Positions 44,522-56,753 are shown, counted from the first letter of the stretch. The stretch is 64,000 nucleotides of DNA from Pelodera strongyloides (GCA_036852015.1 JAANDG010000618.1:1-64000); one strand, 5' to 3'. Notes: a model not told the origin generated them from the letters alone. Made by a program: numbers and translations.

Positions 44522-46974
44522 TCGCATGTGATGTCGAAGCAATATCATCATATGCATCTGTATTCATATGCTGATACTATTACGGGATTCGAAATGATAC
44601 TCTATTACTGGGTTCGAAAATAAATGTGTACATTATTGAAGCTTTTGAGTGTTTTACCGAGGCACACAGTTGTTTGCTTATATACAACAACACAGTTGTT
44701 TTCACATATACAAAGAATGATACAAATCAATATGCTATATATCTTTCGCAGAAGCATATGTCAAATGAGCAATTAAAAAAATCAGAAAAATACCCATAAC
44801 AATTGTGATTTTTCGATCAAATCTAGTGAAGCAAGTGTACTATGCCGAGTGTGAACAAAGATCAGTTCACAGTTCATATAATGAAAGCAACGCCTATTAA
44901 AGGGATCGGTTCACCTTAAATTGTGTCTGTTTTTTTGTTTCTTTATTTTCTATAAGGGATAATAAAAATTTGGAAAACAAAAAGTAGTGTTCTATTTGAA
45001 TACTCACGGAGATATTAGGTGATAAAGTGGTGGATTGATCGGTCCAAAATGGCAACACAATTTTGCAAGATTACCATAATATTCCAGTGCTCCATACGAG
45101 TTTACACATGGGAACGTCACTGTGCAGCTATAGCTATAAGACACGGCATTAATATCCCGACTCTCCATATTATCGTATTTGCTAAAGGGCTAAAGGGACA
45201 CGAGAAAAAATGTTTTCCTCAATCTACTTGCACAGAATGTCCGAAATTTCAGAAATGTGAAAACCGCATTTATTTACACCTAGGTCCTAGAACTCGCAGG
45301 GTTATTCCACGGCAAACAGCTCGTCCAGTTACCGTAATCAGAAAGGTTAAAATACGTTTTTACGATTTACGTCCGTCCATTAGCATTCTTTCTCTACATA
45401 ATAATTGTTAAATGAATGAAGAACATGCCTACTATTATAACAAAACTTCCAATACTGCAATGTGACTGCGGTACCTGGCCGAACGGTTTGCCGGGGAATA
45501 ACCCTGCGGTACTAGGTGTAAAGAAATGCGGTTTTCACGGTCACGGTGACAATCTGTGCAAGTAAATTGAGGAATGCATTTTTCTCGTGGGCCTGCTCCT
45601 TTAAGGCAGAATATGCGCATATGCAACAGGCTCGTGCAACTTGGAAAATCGTACACCAGACGTAGACCAACTTTTTTTATAAGTATTATAGTATATTTAT
45701 AAGTGTTATAAGTAGTGACCAGTCGTGGGAAAATTATAATGTCTCTGCATTTAGAAGAGGGCAGAACACAACCTATGAGCGCTCTATTTACTCGTACTCA
45801 ATGCGCAAATACGCTTATTGACTGTTATTTGAAGTCGAAGAAAATGTTTGCATAATACTAGGTGTTTTTTGACCTCGCAGTGACCTACCTTACCGAAACA
45901 GAAAATAAGGTCAGAAAATTCAAAAAGTTAACAGGACCAGTCTATCCGAGACATTACAGATGAAGGTCGGGATTTATAAAGAGACTCGGCTATTGAGGGA
46001 ATCATTGGCGATCCCTCCTGGCCCTAGCCCGAAGACGTCGAGCAATTTGTAATCTGGAACTCGTCGCCTACTGCTCAGGACCTCTGCGGAACATGTCACA
46101 AGCAAATATTGAATCTGTAATTTCACCTTGAACAAAGGAGCACGCTCTTGAAGCGTAAAAGTTTTTTTTAATACATCATTCTTAAATTACTTGTGAAAAT
46201 AGAACAATGTGAAAATCCGCGCCATCGCCGCGCACAAAACGAGAGTTCAAGACGGCTCATCCCTCTAGGGGTCCATGTCCATGGATAAGCTTGAAGATGT
46301 GGGTGTCGAATGTGCCTTTCATGGAAAATGACCTTTATGAAGTCAGGATACAAGTTCGAGGAACAAGGTTTGGGAGTAACTCTATCCCTATAAGCCTATA
46401 CGATAGAGCACTTGGCAATGGGGTTATGTGTATGGTCGTAAATTTGAATCAAATTTATGCGCACTTGACACTAGACGCTAGTCGACAGTATGTGTTATGT
46501 TGATTGGCGAAATTTGCTCGGGAAACGAATCGTTTATTAATTTCTACCATTTTCTTTCCAACCACTTACGTAGTAGACAACCATCAAATCATGCGGTACA
46601 ATTGCAGATAATCGCTTGTTATTCTTTTAGATTATAACTGGTTCAGTGTATGCAACTAGTAGTTATTCTGTTCAACGTGTTCAACTACCCTCATTTACCC
46701 CGTCCTTCTCTCTCTCCCTCTATCTCTTTCTCTCGCTAAGTCCAAACCGCGACCAGCAAAAATTAAACCATCAACATCAACTTTTTTGATGAACTCTCTT
46801 ACTCGGATTAGTCCCTATCGTATCATTAAAAAAAAAACTAATTGAAACTGGTGTTTGTTTCGCCGATGCACAAACAGACGTGCAAAACAAACAGCTAGTT
46901 TTAGTTTTTTTAAGCCACTGAATATAATAGAATATAATGTAGTATGCAGTGTAACATTACAATTATAAAGAAGT
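44522..46974. other. spacer between copies A and B, no gene
   Basis: It holds a palindromic element (45181-45606), a partial TTAAAGGGATCGGTTCACCT end near 44897 (family of the 60131 element), and sequence duplicated from 35.8-36.6 kb (45770-46820). The last part includes the empty site for the 5.5 kb transposon. Confidence 0.7.
45181..45606. repeat. palindromic element, relative of 28233-28692
   Basis: GACACGAGAAAAAATGTTTT, then CCTCAATCTACTTGC, opens it and CTCGTGGGCCTGCTCCTTTAA closes it. The inner CTAGAACTCGCAGGG/GGGTTATTCC and GGCCAGGTACCG blocks match. Confidence 0.75.
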
Positions 46975-47384
46975 CTAAAAAACAATTACTCTGGCTGGGG
47001 GAGAGTCACCATTTGTTGTAGGTTCTTCAGGAACATGAAAGTGATGAACTTGTTTGGTGAACCTTGTTTCGAGACCTAAGTGAGCGATAAATTTGTCAAA
47101 CCACCCTCTGCATCTTGAATAAATATGTGCACTAAGTTGCCTTATACATACAATAAGATGGCTGATTGAACACAAAAAATATCACATCTGTTCCAAAGGA
47201 TGATATACTTAGGTAAAAATTTTTGTGAATCTCTTTGTCCCTGGAGTGCAATGTTGTTGTTACTCGTCCAACCACTGACTTTCGAAAAATAACAATTTGT
47301 TTCGGTGGCTTCATCTGAAAAGCAATTGATCTTTTTGGTCTTGACAAGAAGATCAGGATCACTTCAAATCAAAGTCCGCTGTTC
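46975..47384 (-). pseudogene. broken duplicate of the 42276-42687 unknown gene
   Basis: The same two-exon region as the 42276 gene, including the identical end (PARVIVF, TAG 46975-46977). Relative to that copy it has an extra 4 bp near 47363 that creates a stop, a small deletion in the GATTCACACGAAAATTTTTA region, and a changed second acceptor (TTCAAG). The frame cannot be read through. Confidence 0.65.
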
Positions 47385-47500
47385 CTGGAATGAGTCACTT
47401 TTTCAATTTTTGTCTGCCGGCACCAAAATGACTGTGTAAACGTGTGAGGGCAAAAGCAAACGGGGCGTGGTTGTAAAAACATCAGCGCCAACTTACTCTA

Positions 47501-47508
47501 TATAAATA
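47501..47508 (+). promoter_or_regulatory. TATA box of SXP gene B
   Basis: TATAAATA sits 75 bp before the ATG, after the same GGGGCGTGG..CAGCGCCAACTTACT block as copy A. Confidence 0.65.
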
Positions 47509-47582
47509 CAGTAGTGGGTTTTGTAGAATACATCAATCATCCTTTTATTGATATAGATAAACTTCAATAGTAAAACATTAAA

Positions 47583-49215
47583 ATGCAACAAATTATTGTT
47601 TCCATTTGCATTATTGGAGCCGTCGCTTTTGCCGGACCTGGAATAGGTGAGTAGCTTTTCATATTAATTGCATAATTTGTTTGGTGTGCAAAACAATTTT
47701 GTCCAGAAGTTTCCCTGTTGTTTTGTTCCAAATAAGTGGTAAAATATTATCATAGGAAAAAATTACGAATCAAGTATTTTATCCTGTGCTTATCTATCAT
47801 ATTAGAAAGTGATTATTTATGTGAAGCCCTTTTTAGACCGTCGTGGTGGAGGTGGTGGTGGTGGACATGGAGGCCCTGGTGGTGGTCACATGATGCCGCC
47901 TTTTCTCCAAAACGTGACAGAAGAAGCCAGAACCCAATTCTTCAATATAATGGCCAATTCCACCAACATGACCAGAGCCCAGATCGAGTCCGCCGAACAG
48001 GCGTGGGCCGATACCAACGGAGTTACGGTATGTCGTTGTTCTTGGGAACTTATGTTTTGTACATAATGCAGAGGATCGTTTCAACTTATGCTAGTACCAG
48101 ACGGCAATCGCCGCTGAGGCGACTTTGCAGTACTTCGAAGCCTCACATAAATGGGCATACGTATATGAAACGTTTGAAACGTATTGCCTATAATTGAGGT
48201 ACTGAGACTCATTTTGCTTATTTTGGAGTGGCGAAAAGTTGGACTGCTTATACCAAATCCTTGAAATGTTATGGATTTAGTTTCCGACATTGTGTCAAAA
48301 AAATCGTTCTCCTTTATACAATAATTTATTCATTGTGGTATTGCCTCGACAAAACTTGTGCGACATTTTATGTTCGTAATAAATGTTATGTTATGTTAAT
48401 GTTATGATAGAATAAAGTATAGTCCTAATCCTTTATCAGTGACCATTGTTTCAGTCGATCTACAACGAGTTCATGGCCAACATGACCGCCCGGGAGACTG
48501 AAGTGTTCAACAACGCTACCACCGCTGCCCAAGCAATTCCCCCGCAATTGCAACAGCTCAAGGCTATTAAGGACAACAAGGACCTTACAATGGCCGAGCA
48601 GATGGAGCAGTCGAGGGTAGGCTGGCGCATTCCTGTGCATGTATGCACAACGCTGTTCTAGTAATTTGCGGTTTTCTGTGCATTGTTTTCTTGTGGTACG
48701 CTGATAGCCTGTCGTTTTCGAAAATCCATAATATTCATATCGCACCATAATTTATATTCTTTTCCATTTTAGAATTTGACAATGGCCCTCGGCATGAACC
48801 TTCGCGCCATTCAGATGGCCAGTCATGGAGGACCTGGAAAGGGAGGTGTGTAATTGCTGATAAAAACATACTGATACATGCTTGCACAATATAGCATTTT
48901 ATATTGATTGCACGGGTCGCAATATCTGAATATTCCGCCTTGCAGTCAGTCCTCAATTCTGTGCATCAAATCCCTAGCATTTGATTAGCCTTAGTCTTAG
49001 AATTTGGCTTAGGCTTGAATTTAGTCTGTTGTACTTTTATAAAACAAATTGCAGGCATGGGAGGACCTAACAATAAGATGGGTGGAGGCAACATGTTCGG
49101 TGGGCCTATGCAAGGCGGACAGGGTGGAAACTTCGGTGCAGCTGGCGGACAAGGAATGGGTATGCAAGGAATGGGTAACGGGAACGGAAACGGAAATAGA
49201 ACTGGAAGAAAATAA
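47583..49215 (+). CDS. SXP/RAL-2 (DUF148) family secreted protein, copy B (216 aa)
   Basis: Exons 47583-47646, 47837-48027, 48455-48616, 48773-48845 and 49055-49215 (TAA). The signal peptide (IIVSICIIGAVAFAGPG) and DUF148 core are nearly those of copy A: FFNIMANSTNMTRAQIE, QAWADTNGVT, FMANMTARETEVFNNAT, KDLTMAEQMEQS. Exon 2 has a longer Gly run with GHGGPGGG. The tail differs: the MQG array of copy A is reduced and replaced by GGQGG and GMQGMGNGNGNGN. AATAAA is at 49269. Introns 1 and 2 differ in length from copy A while exons stay close, which points to a fairly recent tandem duplication with protein constraint. Confidence 0.92.
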
Positions 49216-50675
49216 TCGTCTGTGATGCCGAAACAATATACAAATGATACTCTATTACGGGATTATAAAATAAATATATATGTACCTTATTGAAGCTTTT
49301 TGTGTGTTTTACAAACGCACATGGTGCTTATATACAGCAACACTGACGAAAAAGAATGATACGAAAAACCAATATGGAACATAAGGTATAATTGGGAGAT
49401 ATAATCAGAAAACAACGATAAATTCTAGTGAAGTACACTACGCCAACATGTGAATCATGCAAACATCACCGATTAAATAAACTTCGCACATAACATCAAT
49501 AGCATAAAATCTACCTAACATAATCGTAACAGCCAAACTGTGCACCAGTCTGAGCTATTGTAGCCTATGGAGGCATTGCCTAAGCCAGTTGTGTTCGGCC
49601 AAACTGCAGCCGTAACCACCAAGTCACGTAAAATGTAACTCTATTAAAACAACCGGGGTTTGTTGCCGTGTGGAAAAAATACCGGTGAAAGTCTAATAAA
49701 TTCCCCGTGTTTGCTGATTAAAAAGTTCAAAATGTCCGTAGTCGGCAAATATTTGCTCAAATATAATATGTGTGCTCACTCTGTGACAAGGGCATGTACA
49801 CTGGAAAACAGAAAGTGAAATATGAATAGTATGAGCAAAGCGGTTTGGCGTGCGGATGTTGAACCACGTGCAAGCAACTGCATTCCTATGTAATTACATG
49901 CAAACATACAAAAACATCACTTTAGTTAACTGAAATTGATACAATGTACAGCGCCAAATCATGTAAGAAATGTAAAAAATGTTAGCAGGGTAAAAACAAG
50001 CCAAATCTAGATACTTTCAATTTTTGTATGTCTTATTTACCAAATTGCTTGTTTGACGCGGTTCCCCATACCTGTTCAATGTGTGACTTTTGTGTTTTTA
50101 ATCTGATTCTAGACGAGAAATATACGAATGCTCCAAAAATTATTATTGAGAGACAGCGTGCGAAAGAGAGTGGGGAGTTCAGGCGCCACAAGGGCTCGCT
50201 GATAGACCTTCCTACTGCCGGGCGGGCCATGCGATAGGGATCTGCGCCATCGCCACGACGTCCAGGGTCTCACTCTCACAGCTGCCCACGAGCCGCAGAG
50301 GAGAAGAGAAGGGAACAGTTTGGGAAGAACGTGTCAACCTCTACGACGGTACAAGACTGTGAGCCCACTGATCATACATCATACACTCTTCTGGGTTCTG
50401 TTCTGGGTATCCTATCTTGTCTCAGGTCAGACAGGGAATTGCTTCGTCACATAGATATTAACTGTGTGTTTTCGTACTCTGTAATCATACGTTTCAGTTA
50501 GATCTAACGATAGGAACATTTTTCCTAATTTGTAAGTATGTGCCGGGAAATGGAAAATTTACTAAAACAAACATTATACTTGCATGTAGCAATAATCTAA
50601 CAATGTCAGTTGTGCATACAGACCAGGATGAATCCATGTTGGGCGGGTTTTCCCCGCATCAGATACTTATCCGGC
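49216..50675. other. intergenic, no gene recognised
   Basis: AT-rich. A GC-richer block at 50140-50360 has short frames on both strands without splice partners. ATTTACCAAATTGCTTGTTT,GACGC near 50034 resembles 53641, suggesting a shared dispersed repeat. Confidence 0.55.
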
Positions 50676-50683
50676 TATAAAAG
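50676..50683 (+). promoter_or_regulatory. TATA box of the IPxPS-repeat protein gene
   Basis: TATAAAAG lies 54 bp before the ATG in GGCTATAAAAGAAG. Confidence 0.6.
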
Positions 50684-50729
50684 AAGAATCGAAACTCCGT
50701 TAGTATTAATCCGTTGTCGTCATCCTACG

Positions 50730-51719
50730 ATGCATAAACTCGTGATCACATTTCTGCTGCTTGCCGTCGTCGCCCTGCCTGCCCCGGTAAATGGTACGTA
50801 CTTTATAATTTTACTTTTACACTTTTGTCCCAATGAAGCATTTTCTGTAAGGTTGTGCTGATAAGGGTGCTTTTTTGTATACGACGCCGTTTTTTTTTGT
50901 ATTTGTTTAATTTGATATAGCAGAAAGTTATCATCGGTGCTATAGGTGGTCTAAAAAACCCATCGGTGGATCGCGGTCTAGCAGAAAGGCAGAAACTGTC
51001 CATTATAATCTATGCAGTTAAAAAGCACCAAGCCCACTGTACCGCGCAGAGAAACAGCCCAAATTTTCGTTTACGTTTGCGTTTTGTAAAGGAAGGTATT
51101 TTGTAAAAAAAATATAATAAACACTTGAATCTATTCAGGCGGGTTGATCTCCCCTGCAAACAGTGGAACCGGTGGCCCGGCGACTGGTGATGCCCCAAAA
51201 CCAAAAGAAAATGGAAACCCAACTCCCGGCGGATCCCCAGCAAGCACAAACGGAGTCTCGCCAAATGGAAATAGTGTTCCCGTCCCCAGCATAAACGGAG
51301 CGCCAATGCCAGCTTCAAATGAAAATGGTGCTGCTCCAGTCCCGAGCATAAATGGAGTACAAATCCCAGTTAGCAGCGGGAATGGTGCCCCAGTCCCCAG
51401 CATAAACGGAGTACCAATGCAAAGTTTCAACGAAAATAGTGCCCCAGTTCCGAGCATCAACGGAGTGCCAATCCCAGTCCCCAGCCAGAATGATGCTCCA
51501 GTCCCCAGCATAAACGGAGCACCAATGCCGAGTTCCAACGGAAATGGTGCCCCAGTCCCGAGCATAAACGGAGTACCAATCCCAGTCCCCAGCGATAATG
51601 GTGCTGCAGTCCCCAGCATTAACGGAGTACCAATCCCAAGTCCCAACGAAAATGGTGCCCCAGTTCCGAGCATAAACGGAGTACCAATCCCAGTCCCAGC
51701 GACGCCCATAACAGCGTAA
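50730..51719 (+). CDS. secreted repetitive Pro/Ile/Asn-Gly protein (214 aa)
   Basis: Two exons, 50730-50793 (donor AATG|gtacgt) and 51139-51719 (after CTATTCAG, stop TAA 51717-51719), in phase 1. Exon 1 is a signal peptide (KLVITFLLLAVVALPAP). The rest is low-complexity: a short Gly/Pro/Asn part, then about nine units of roughly 18 residues around APVPSINGVPIPVPS.N, with the flanking segment alternating NENGA, SGNGA or SQNDA. The encoding DNA is a matching 54-57 bp minisatellite, so unit number may vary. There are no cysteines. Function is unknown; a secreted structural, matrix or mucin-like role is a guess. AATAAA is at 51784. The neighbouring genes also make small secreted proteins. Confidence 0.85.
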
Positions 51720-52199
51720 GCAAACGGTATGCTGTTTTAAATGAGAAAAAAAACATTGTATGTTTTTTTTTCCAAATTATTTCAATAAAAGAAGATTAAT
51801 GAATTTGCCTTCATTTTTGAATCAATAAAAGAGAGAAACAAATTATGTAAAATAACAATAAAATAATAGAATAGTAAAATAATTATCAGCGGCAACACGA
51901 CGAATTACATACTGCTTTTTCTTCATTATTTCATTGTGATTCACACCCTGTGGTGTCATTTAATAAACGAATAAATATATGTATATGCATAAAGTTGTTA
52001 TTGTACATGGACTCCGCTTGCCAGACTAGCCTAAATTGGCACATTGACGAGCAACAGAACAATAACAAAGAGAATTTAAGACAGTTCATCAGAAAGCCAG
52101 CAACTAAATAAATCAAATATCAAAGGTCGAAATTAGATCGAACCCAAGGGAAGGCAACAACTAAAACAGCTTACGCCAAATAGAATTTTCGGAACCAAT

Positions 52200-52805
52200 T
52201 AGAGGAGGAGGCTCGCGAAAACTACACTCTCTTTCCTTTACCGAAGAATTATAGTTTGACCTCCCAGCGTTATAAGGGTCAGAGCTTTAGTTTGAAGGAA
52301 CTAATTAAGCCAAAGAACTTGAATTCAAATAAAATAACCACCATCTCTCGATAAAAGGAAAGAAGTTGAACTTGATCTCGTGAGCCTCCTCCAAAGGAGG
52401 AGGCTAACGAGAGTGAAGTACTCAAGTAGTTTCCTTTTATTGAAGGATGATGGGTTGACTTCCAAAAAACAGCATTATGAGGTTCAGCGCTTTAGTTTGG
52501 AGGAATTAATTGATCTAAAGAACTCGAAGTCAAATAAAATAAGATATCGTATGCAAGGTAGATTTCAAAGCTAACCATGCAAATTTACAAGTCATTTTGC
52601 AAGCCAGCACAGAATTTGCATGGCCACTATGGAAATCAACTATTTACTACTATCGAAAATGTTCATAGAATTCATAGTTTTATATTGATTCACTCCTTCC
52701 AATTAAAAACGTTTGCTTTGTAAAGCATGTCTTCGGAATTTAATACCATCGCCTGTAGATAAAAGGAAACTATTTGAGCACTTCATTCTCGTGATCCTCC
52801 TCCTT
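52200..52805. repeat. GGAGGAGGCTC(G/A)CGA inverted/tandem repeat
   Basis: Two related halves (52200-52390, 52395-52575) share TTATAAGGGTCAGAGCTTTA / TTATGAGGTTCAGCGCTTTA and CAAATAAAATAA. TCTCGTGAGCCTCCTCC and AAAGGAGGAGGC meet head to head near 52390. CTCGTGATCCTCCTCCTTTA at 52787 is a third end. Confidence 0.6.
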
Positions 52806-53136
52806 TAATATGGAAAGCTGTTTTCTAGGAATTTTCGATCCTTGACCCTCAGTTTCATTTGTTTACTCTCCGTCGCCGAATTACATTTTTTGGTTGGTAA
52901 TGTACTGTTCTTGACCAGGAGCTTTACTGCAAGTTATGGACCTCATTGCACGCATACTCTATATTCTTCTTAATTGGTACCGAAATTTTATTTTGCGTGA
53001 ACTGTTTAGTTGTCACTTCTCTTTTGGTTCTAAATGCTGTAAGCATTTCTTCTTGTTAATAACAATAAGGCATTTGATAAAATAGTAGGTTTCCTAAGAA
53101 TTAGCATCGGGACCGTAGGCAAGACAGCATGACTTC

Positions 53137-53588
53137 ATTTAAACGGAGAGGCTCACGAGAAAAAAGTTTTCCTCAATTTATTTGTACAGAATGTCCGGTA
53201 TTTCAGAAATATTAATGTGAAAACCGCAGTGCTTGGAGCCTAGAACTGAGTTATTCCCCGGCAAACAGTTCGACCCAGAGGCCATATTCACCACTTTTAG
53301 GGTATTAGTGTATTGGAAACACCTCATTTAATCGTAGGAATGATTTTTATTCGTTTGACTATTATCATGTAGAGAAAGAATGTAAATAAACGGATATAAA
53401 CCCGGAAAACGAATTTTGACGTTGCTGAGTACGGTATCTGGACCTAGCCGAACTGTTTGCCGCAGTATAACTCTGCGAGTACTAGGTGTAAAGCAATGCG
53501 GTTTACACAGCAATATTTCTGAAATTCCGGACATTTCTGTGCAAGTAATTTGAGGAAATCTTTTTTCCCGTGGATCTGTCCCTTTAAC
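53137..53588. repeat. palindromic element, relative of 28233-28692
   Basis: TTTAAACGGAGAGGCTCACG at the left and CCCGTGGATCTGTCCCTTTAA at the right. It also contains a GAGGCCATATTCACCACTTT end (53277) of the other MITE family. Copy D lacks this insertion at the matching place. Confidence 0.75.
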
Positions 53589-54009
53589 AACATTATATTC
53601 AATGCTTACGGCTTCAATTAAATGTTTTTTTTTAGGTGTTATTTACCAAGTCGCTTGTTTGACGCAAAAACTTTAAGTGATGTTAAGACAATGCCCTAAA
53701 CATATTGACGTAAATTATAAGGCAGTCCAAGTCGTTAGACTGCTCCTACGGATCAAGCTCCCAAGTCGAACTACCTTTTTAACTTCTGATCTTTAAGTCG
53801 AGCCCCCTACATACATTTACCAGTTAGTTGTTAATGAACCTGATCTTTATCATGCTTGCCATACATCCTGATCACTTCAAAGAAACACGTGAAAACATAT
53901 CGAATGAGTCATTTACGCAACGTTCTAATGGGCGACCTCTCTCTTTTAATGTCTGTGTAAACGTCAAGCCAGAAGTGGGCGGAGCTTGACATCGGCGTCA
54001 ACTTTTATA

Positions 54010-54017
54010 TATATAAA
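54010..54017 (+). promoter_or_regulatory. TATA-type core promoter of copy C
   Basis: TATATAAA follows GTGGGCGGAGCTTGACATCG, then GCGTCAACTTT. The same block precedes copy D (62412-62455) and resembles that of A and B. Confidence 0.55.
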
Positions 54018-54091
54018 CAGCGCCTGCAATTAAACAAAACAAGAAGCATCATAACTTTCGATACGCTTCAATTAAAGTTATAACTTCAAAC

Positions 54092-54354
54092 ATGCAGAGA
54101 ATCGTCGCCTCTCTTATCGTTCTGTAGCTGTGGTTTGTGCCGACCCAGGTTTTGGTAAGTACCCTTTTTAGGATATACGTTAGTCGGATATTAATGCTCT
54201 AGGCTTGTTTTTTTTTTAAACAAATACAAGTAATGTACCCGTTTTCCTATAAATTTAGCTGCTTTATTCTCAGAAGTTAGATTAAAGTTTTGAGCAAACA
54301 TGCAAACAAATAGCAGATAGTTCAAGTTCAAACCACGTGAGGGCTTCTCATATA

Positions 54355-54444
<90 letters not shown>

Positions 54445-55769
54445 GGAATTGCCTCACTTTTTGTGCCAATTTTTTTTAGAAAGTATATTATATGCATATG
54501 GCCATAATGTATCCATTTGCTTACAATAATGGAAATGAGTTGTTCAGTCTACTTTTGAAAACGTGTGTCATACCTCTTTACGATGTTTGATATTAAGGTG
54601 GTCCTGGTGGCCAAGGAGGTCCTGGTGGCCAAGGAGGTCGTGGTGGATCTGGTGGTCGTGGTGGACCTGGTGGTCGAGGTGGACCTGGTGGTCGTGGTGG
54701 ACACGGACATGGTGACATGATGCCCTTCCTTCAAAATGTTTCCTCGGAAGCCAAGAGCGACTTCTTCAACATTACGAAGGATCGCAACCAGACCATTGCC
54801 CAGATTGAGACTGCGCAACAGGCTTGGGCCGACACCAATGGAGTCAGGGTGAGTTCAACATTTTGAACTATTTCTTGCTTTTTTTTGGTAGCATAAGAAG
54901 ACTATACTAAGGCTTAGCCTAAGAGCTTAAGATTTTGGCGCTTTCCGGTACTTAGCCATTTCTCACATGAAACTACACCTTGCTTTATGAACTCATAAAA
55001 TATACATAAAGTTATGTGGCCTAGTGTAATTTATTCTTTGACAAGATAGACGTGTGACTAAATTACAGATATAATACCCCTCAAAAAAGAAGCTTTCAGT
55101 CGATCTACGACGAGTTCATGGCCAACATGACCGCCAGGGAAACCGAGACGTTCAACAATGCCACATCTGCCGCTCAAGCAATTCCCTCTCAATTGCAACA
55201 ACTCAAGACAATTAAGGACAACAAGGACCTTACCAAGGCCGAGCAGATGGAGCAGTCCAGGGTAGGCATCCAAGAATTTATAGACCTGTTCGAAAATAGT
55301 AGGCTTACTCGTAGGAATGTCCTAATTATCAAGCATGAGTGATAATCCCATACCCTCGTGCTGTACATGTGGTTCAAAAGTTTTCAAAAACTTGAATTAT
55401 AGAACTTGACAATGGAGCTCAACCAAAGCATTCGCGCAATTGAGATGGCAAGCAGAGGAAAGGGAGGTGAGCACTATTTAATTAGCTTATTGGTGAACAC
55501 ATCATGTTAGCACCAGGCTTATATCGCAATTGTTCATTCTCGGAGAACCGTAGACTAAACTTGCGTACCTTACGAGCTATACTGCCTCATTGATTCACGG
55601 GAAAGTCTATTACAACTAATTGTTCACATTTTCTCAATGCGGTTAATTTTCAGGCATGGGAGGTAAGGGAGGTAAAATGGGCGGCGGCTCGCACGAACAC
55701 CAGGGTGGAATGGGCGGAGGCAAATTCGGAAACGGAAACGGCAAGGGAAAGGGAGAGCGGAGAGGTTAA
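54092..55769 (+). pseudogene. SXP/RAL-2 family copy C, signal-peptide frame broken
   Basis: Exon positions match copy D: 54092-54154, 54598-54848, 55100-55261, 55403-55466, 55654-55769 (TAA). The first exon lacks one base relative to D (GTTCTGTAGC against GTACTTGCAGC), which puts TAG in frame at 54125-54127, codon 12, within the signal peptide. All later exons are open and keep the DUF148 core (FLQNVSSEAKSDFFNI, QAWADTNGVR, FMANMTARETETFNNAT) and a Gly-rich exon 2 (PGGRGG units). Differences from D include Thr for Met (FFNITKD) and Lys for Met (DLTKAEQ). AATAAA is at 55848. Either a young pseudogene or a single-base sequencing error. Confidence 0.8.
54351..54440. repeat. (AT)n microsatellite in intron 1 of copy C
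   Basis: About 80 bp of uninterrupted AT. Copy D has only TATTTATATATG at the equivalent place (62790). Confidence 0.95.
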
Positions 55770-56034
55770 CCTATCACAAACCAGTGTGGATCTTCATAAA
55801 CGATGACTGTGATACTCAACCGCGGGATTTTCATGTTTTTTTCTATGAATAAAAGCATTATATCAGTAAGCAATGTGTTCTTTTTTCGCGTAATGTGTAA
55901 CTTTGTATCTTTGCACAACTGGATGCATCAAAACAACTGTTCCAATCACTAGCGTTTTATCTGTAGGTGCATAATATATAGAGAAAATAAGTTTGGAAGA
56001 CTGGTAAGGATCATCCATATTGGGAAACAGTACC
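55770..56034. other. 3' flank of copy C
   Basis: Contains the AATAAA at 55848; otherwise nothing recognised. Confidence 0.5.
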
Positions 56035-56277
56035 TTACTCCTGGCTCCTGACTAGTTCCTTCATGCTTCCTGAATGATGTCCTTCTTCTTGGAACAAAGG
56101 TCCTTTAACAACGGACGAATCGTAGGTATCGGGGAAGGTCAGCGACATCATAGCCAACACTTTCTCTCCATCCGTGGGAATCTTCCTGCGATGCATGGTG
56201 ATTTCCAGTCGCTCAATCAAACCCTCCTTGTTGGCCTTTGATGTATCGAACATCCGAATCCGCAACAATAGTAACAC
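56035..56277 (-). CDS. open frame of uncertain status (80 aa or longer)
   Basis: A minus-strand frame ends at 56035 and remains open upstream to about 56440, beyond its first ATG. Composition looks coding (GLIERLEITMHRRKIPTD, GEKVLAMMSLTFPDTYDS), with mixed charged and hydrophobic residues unlike the AT-rich noise around it. No family is recognised, and no signal peptide or clear splice site was found. It may be an exon, or debris of a mobile element. Confidence 0.3.
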   Translation of the reverse strand: MLLLLRIRMFDTSKANKEGLIERLEITMHRRKIPTDGEKVLAMMSLTFPDTYDSSVVKGPLFQEEGHHSGSMKELVRSQE

Positions 56278-56753
56278 CCATCGTGTTCTAAACGCCGGTG
56301 GTTTGGTCGACGTCGTCTTGTGATGGGCTTGTAACGAAACAGGGCAAAAAATAAGCTTAGCAGAATTCGCGATCGGGCACAGCAGTTGAACACTGGGTTC
56401 GCTGTAGTAGACCTGTTTCGCAGCCTCTCTGTACTTCTTAGCACTTTATTCTATTGTTCTTACGAAACTCTTACGAAATCATGTATCGTACGGTGCAACA
56501 ACCTGTAAAACTAGAATACCATGACAGAGCTTGAGTCAGCGGTTGAGCCCAAGACTAACTTAACCCTAACAATCTACTGTAGGAAAGTGTGTGTTTGAAA
56601 TGGCGGTTATGTGATTTTTTTCCGTCAAGGCTACCATTCTGGTGGTAATTCATATGAATGTTATACACAAAACACTAGCAGTTTTTTTAAGTGATCAGAA
56701 GGTAGAACAAAAATACGGCAAAATATTTATTGATGCAAATTATCTGTGTATCA

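Larger units (their letters stand above)
51720..54009. other. repeat-rich spacer before copy C
   Basis: It holds GGAGGAGGCTC-bounded repeats (52200-52800), a palindromic element (53137-53588), and a segment (52830-53110 and 53590-54009) homologous to 60040-60126 plus 61833-62447 upstream of copy D. No gene is visible. Confidence 0.65.

Noticed and set aside
45019..45411. 130-codon plus-strand frame
   Set aside because: Lies within the palindromic repeat 45181-45606, with matching translations in its relatives at 28233 and 53137.
51131..51709. 192-codon minus-strand frame opposite the repeat protein
   Set aside because: It mirrors the minisatellite of the plus-strand gene; no signal peptide and no splice support.
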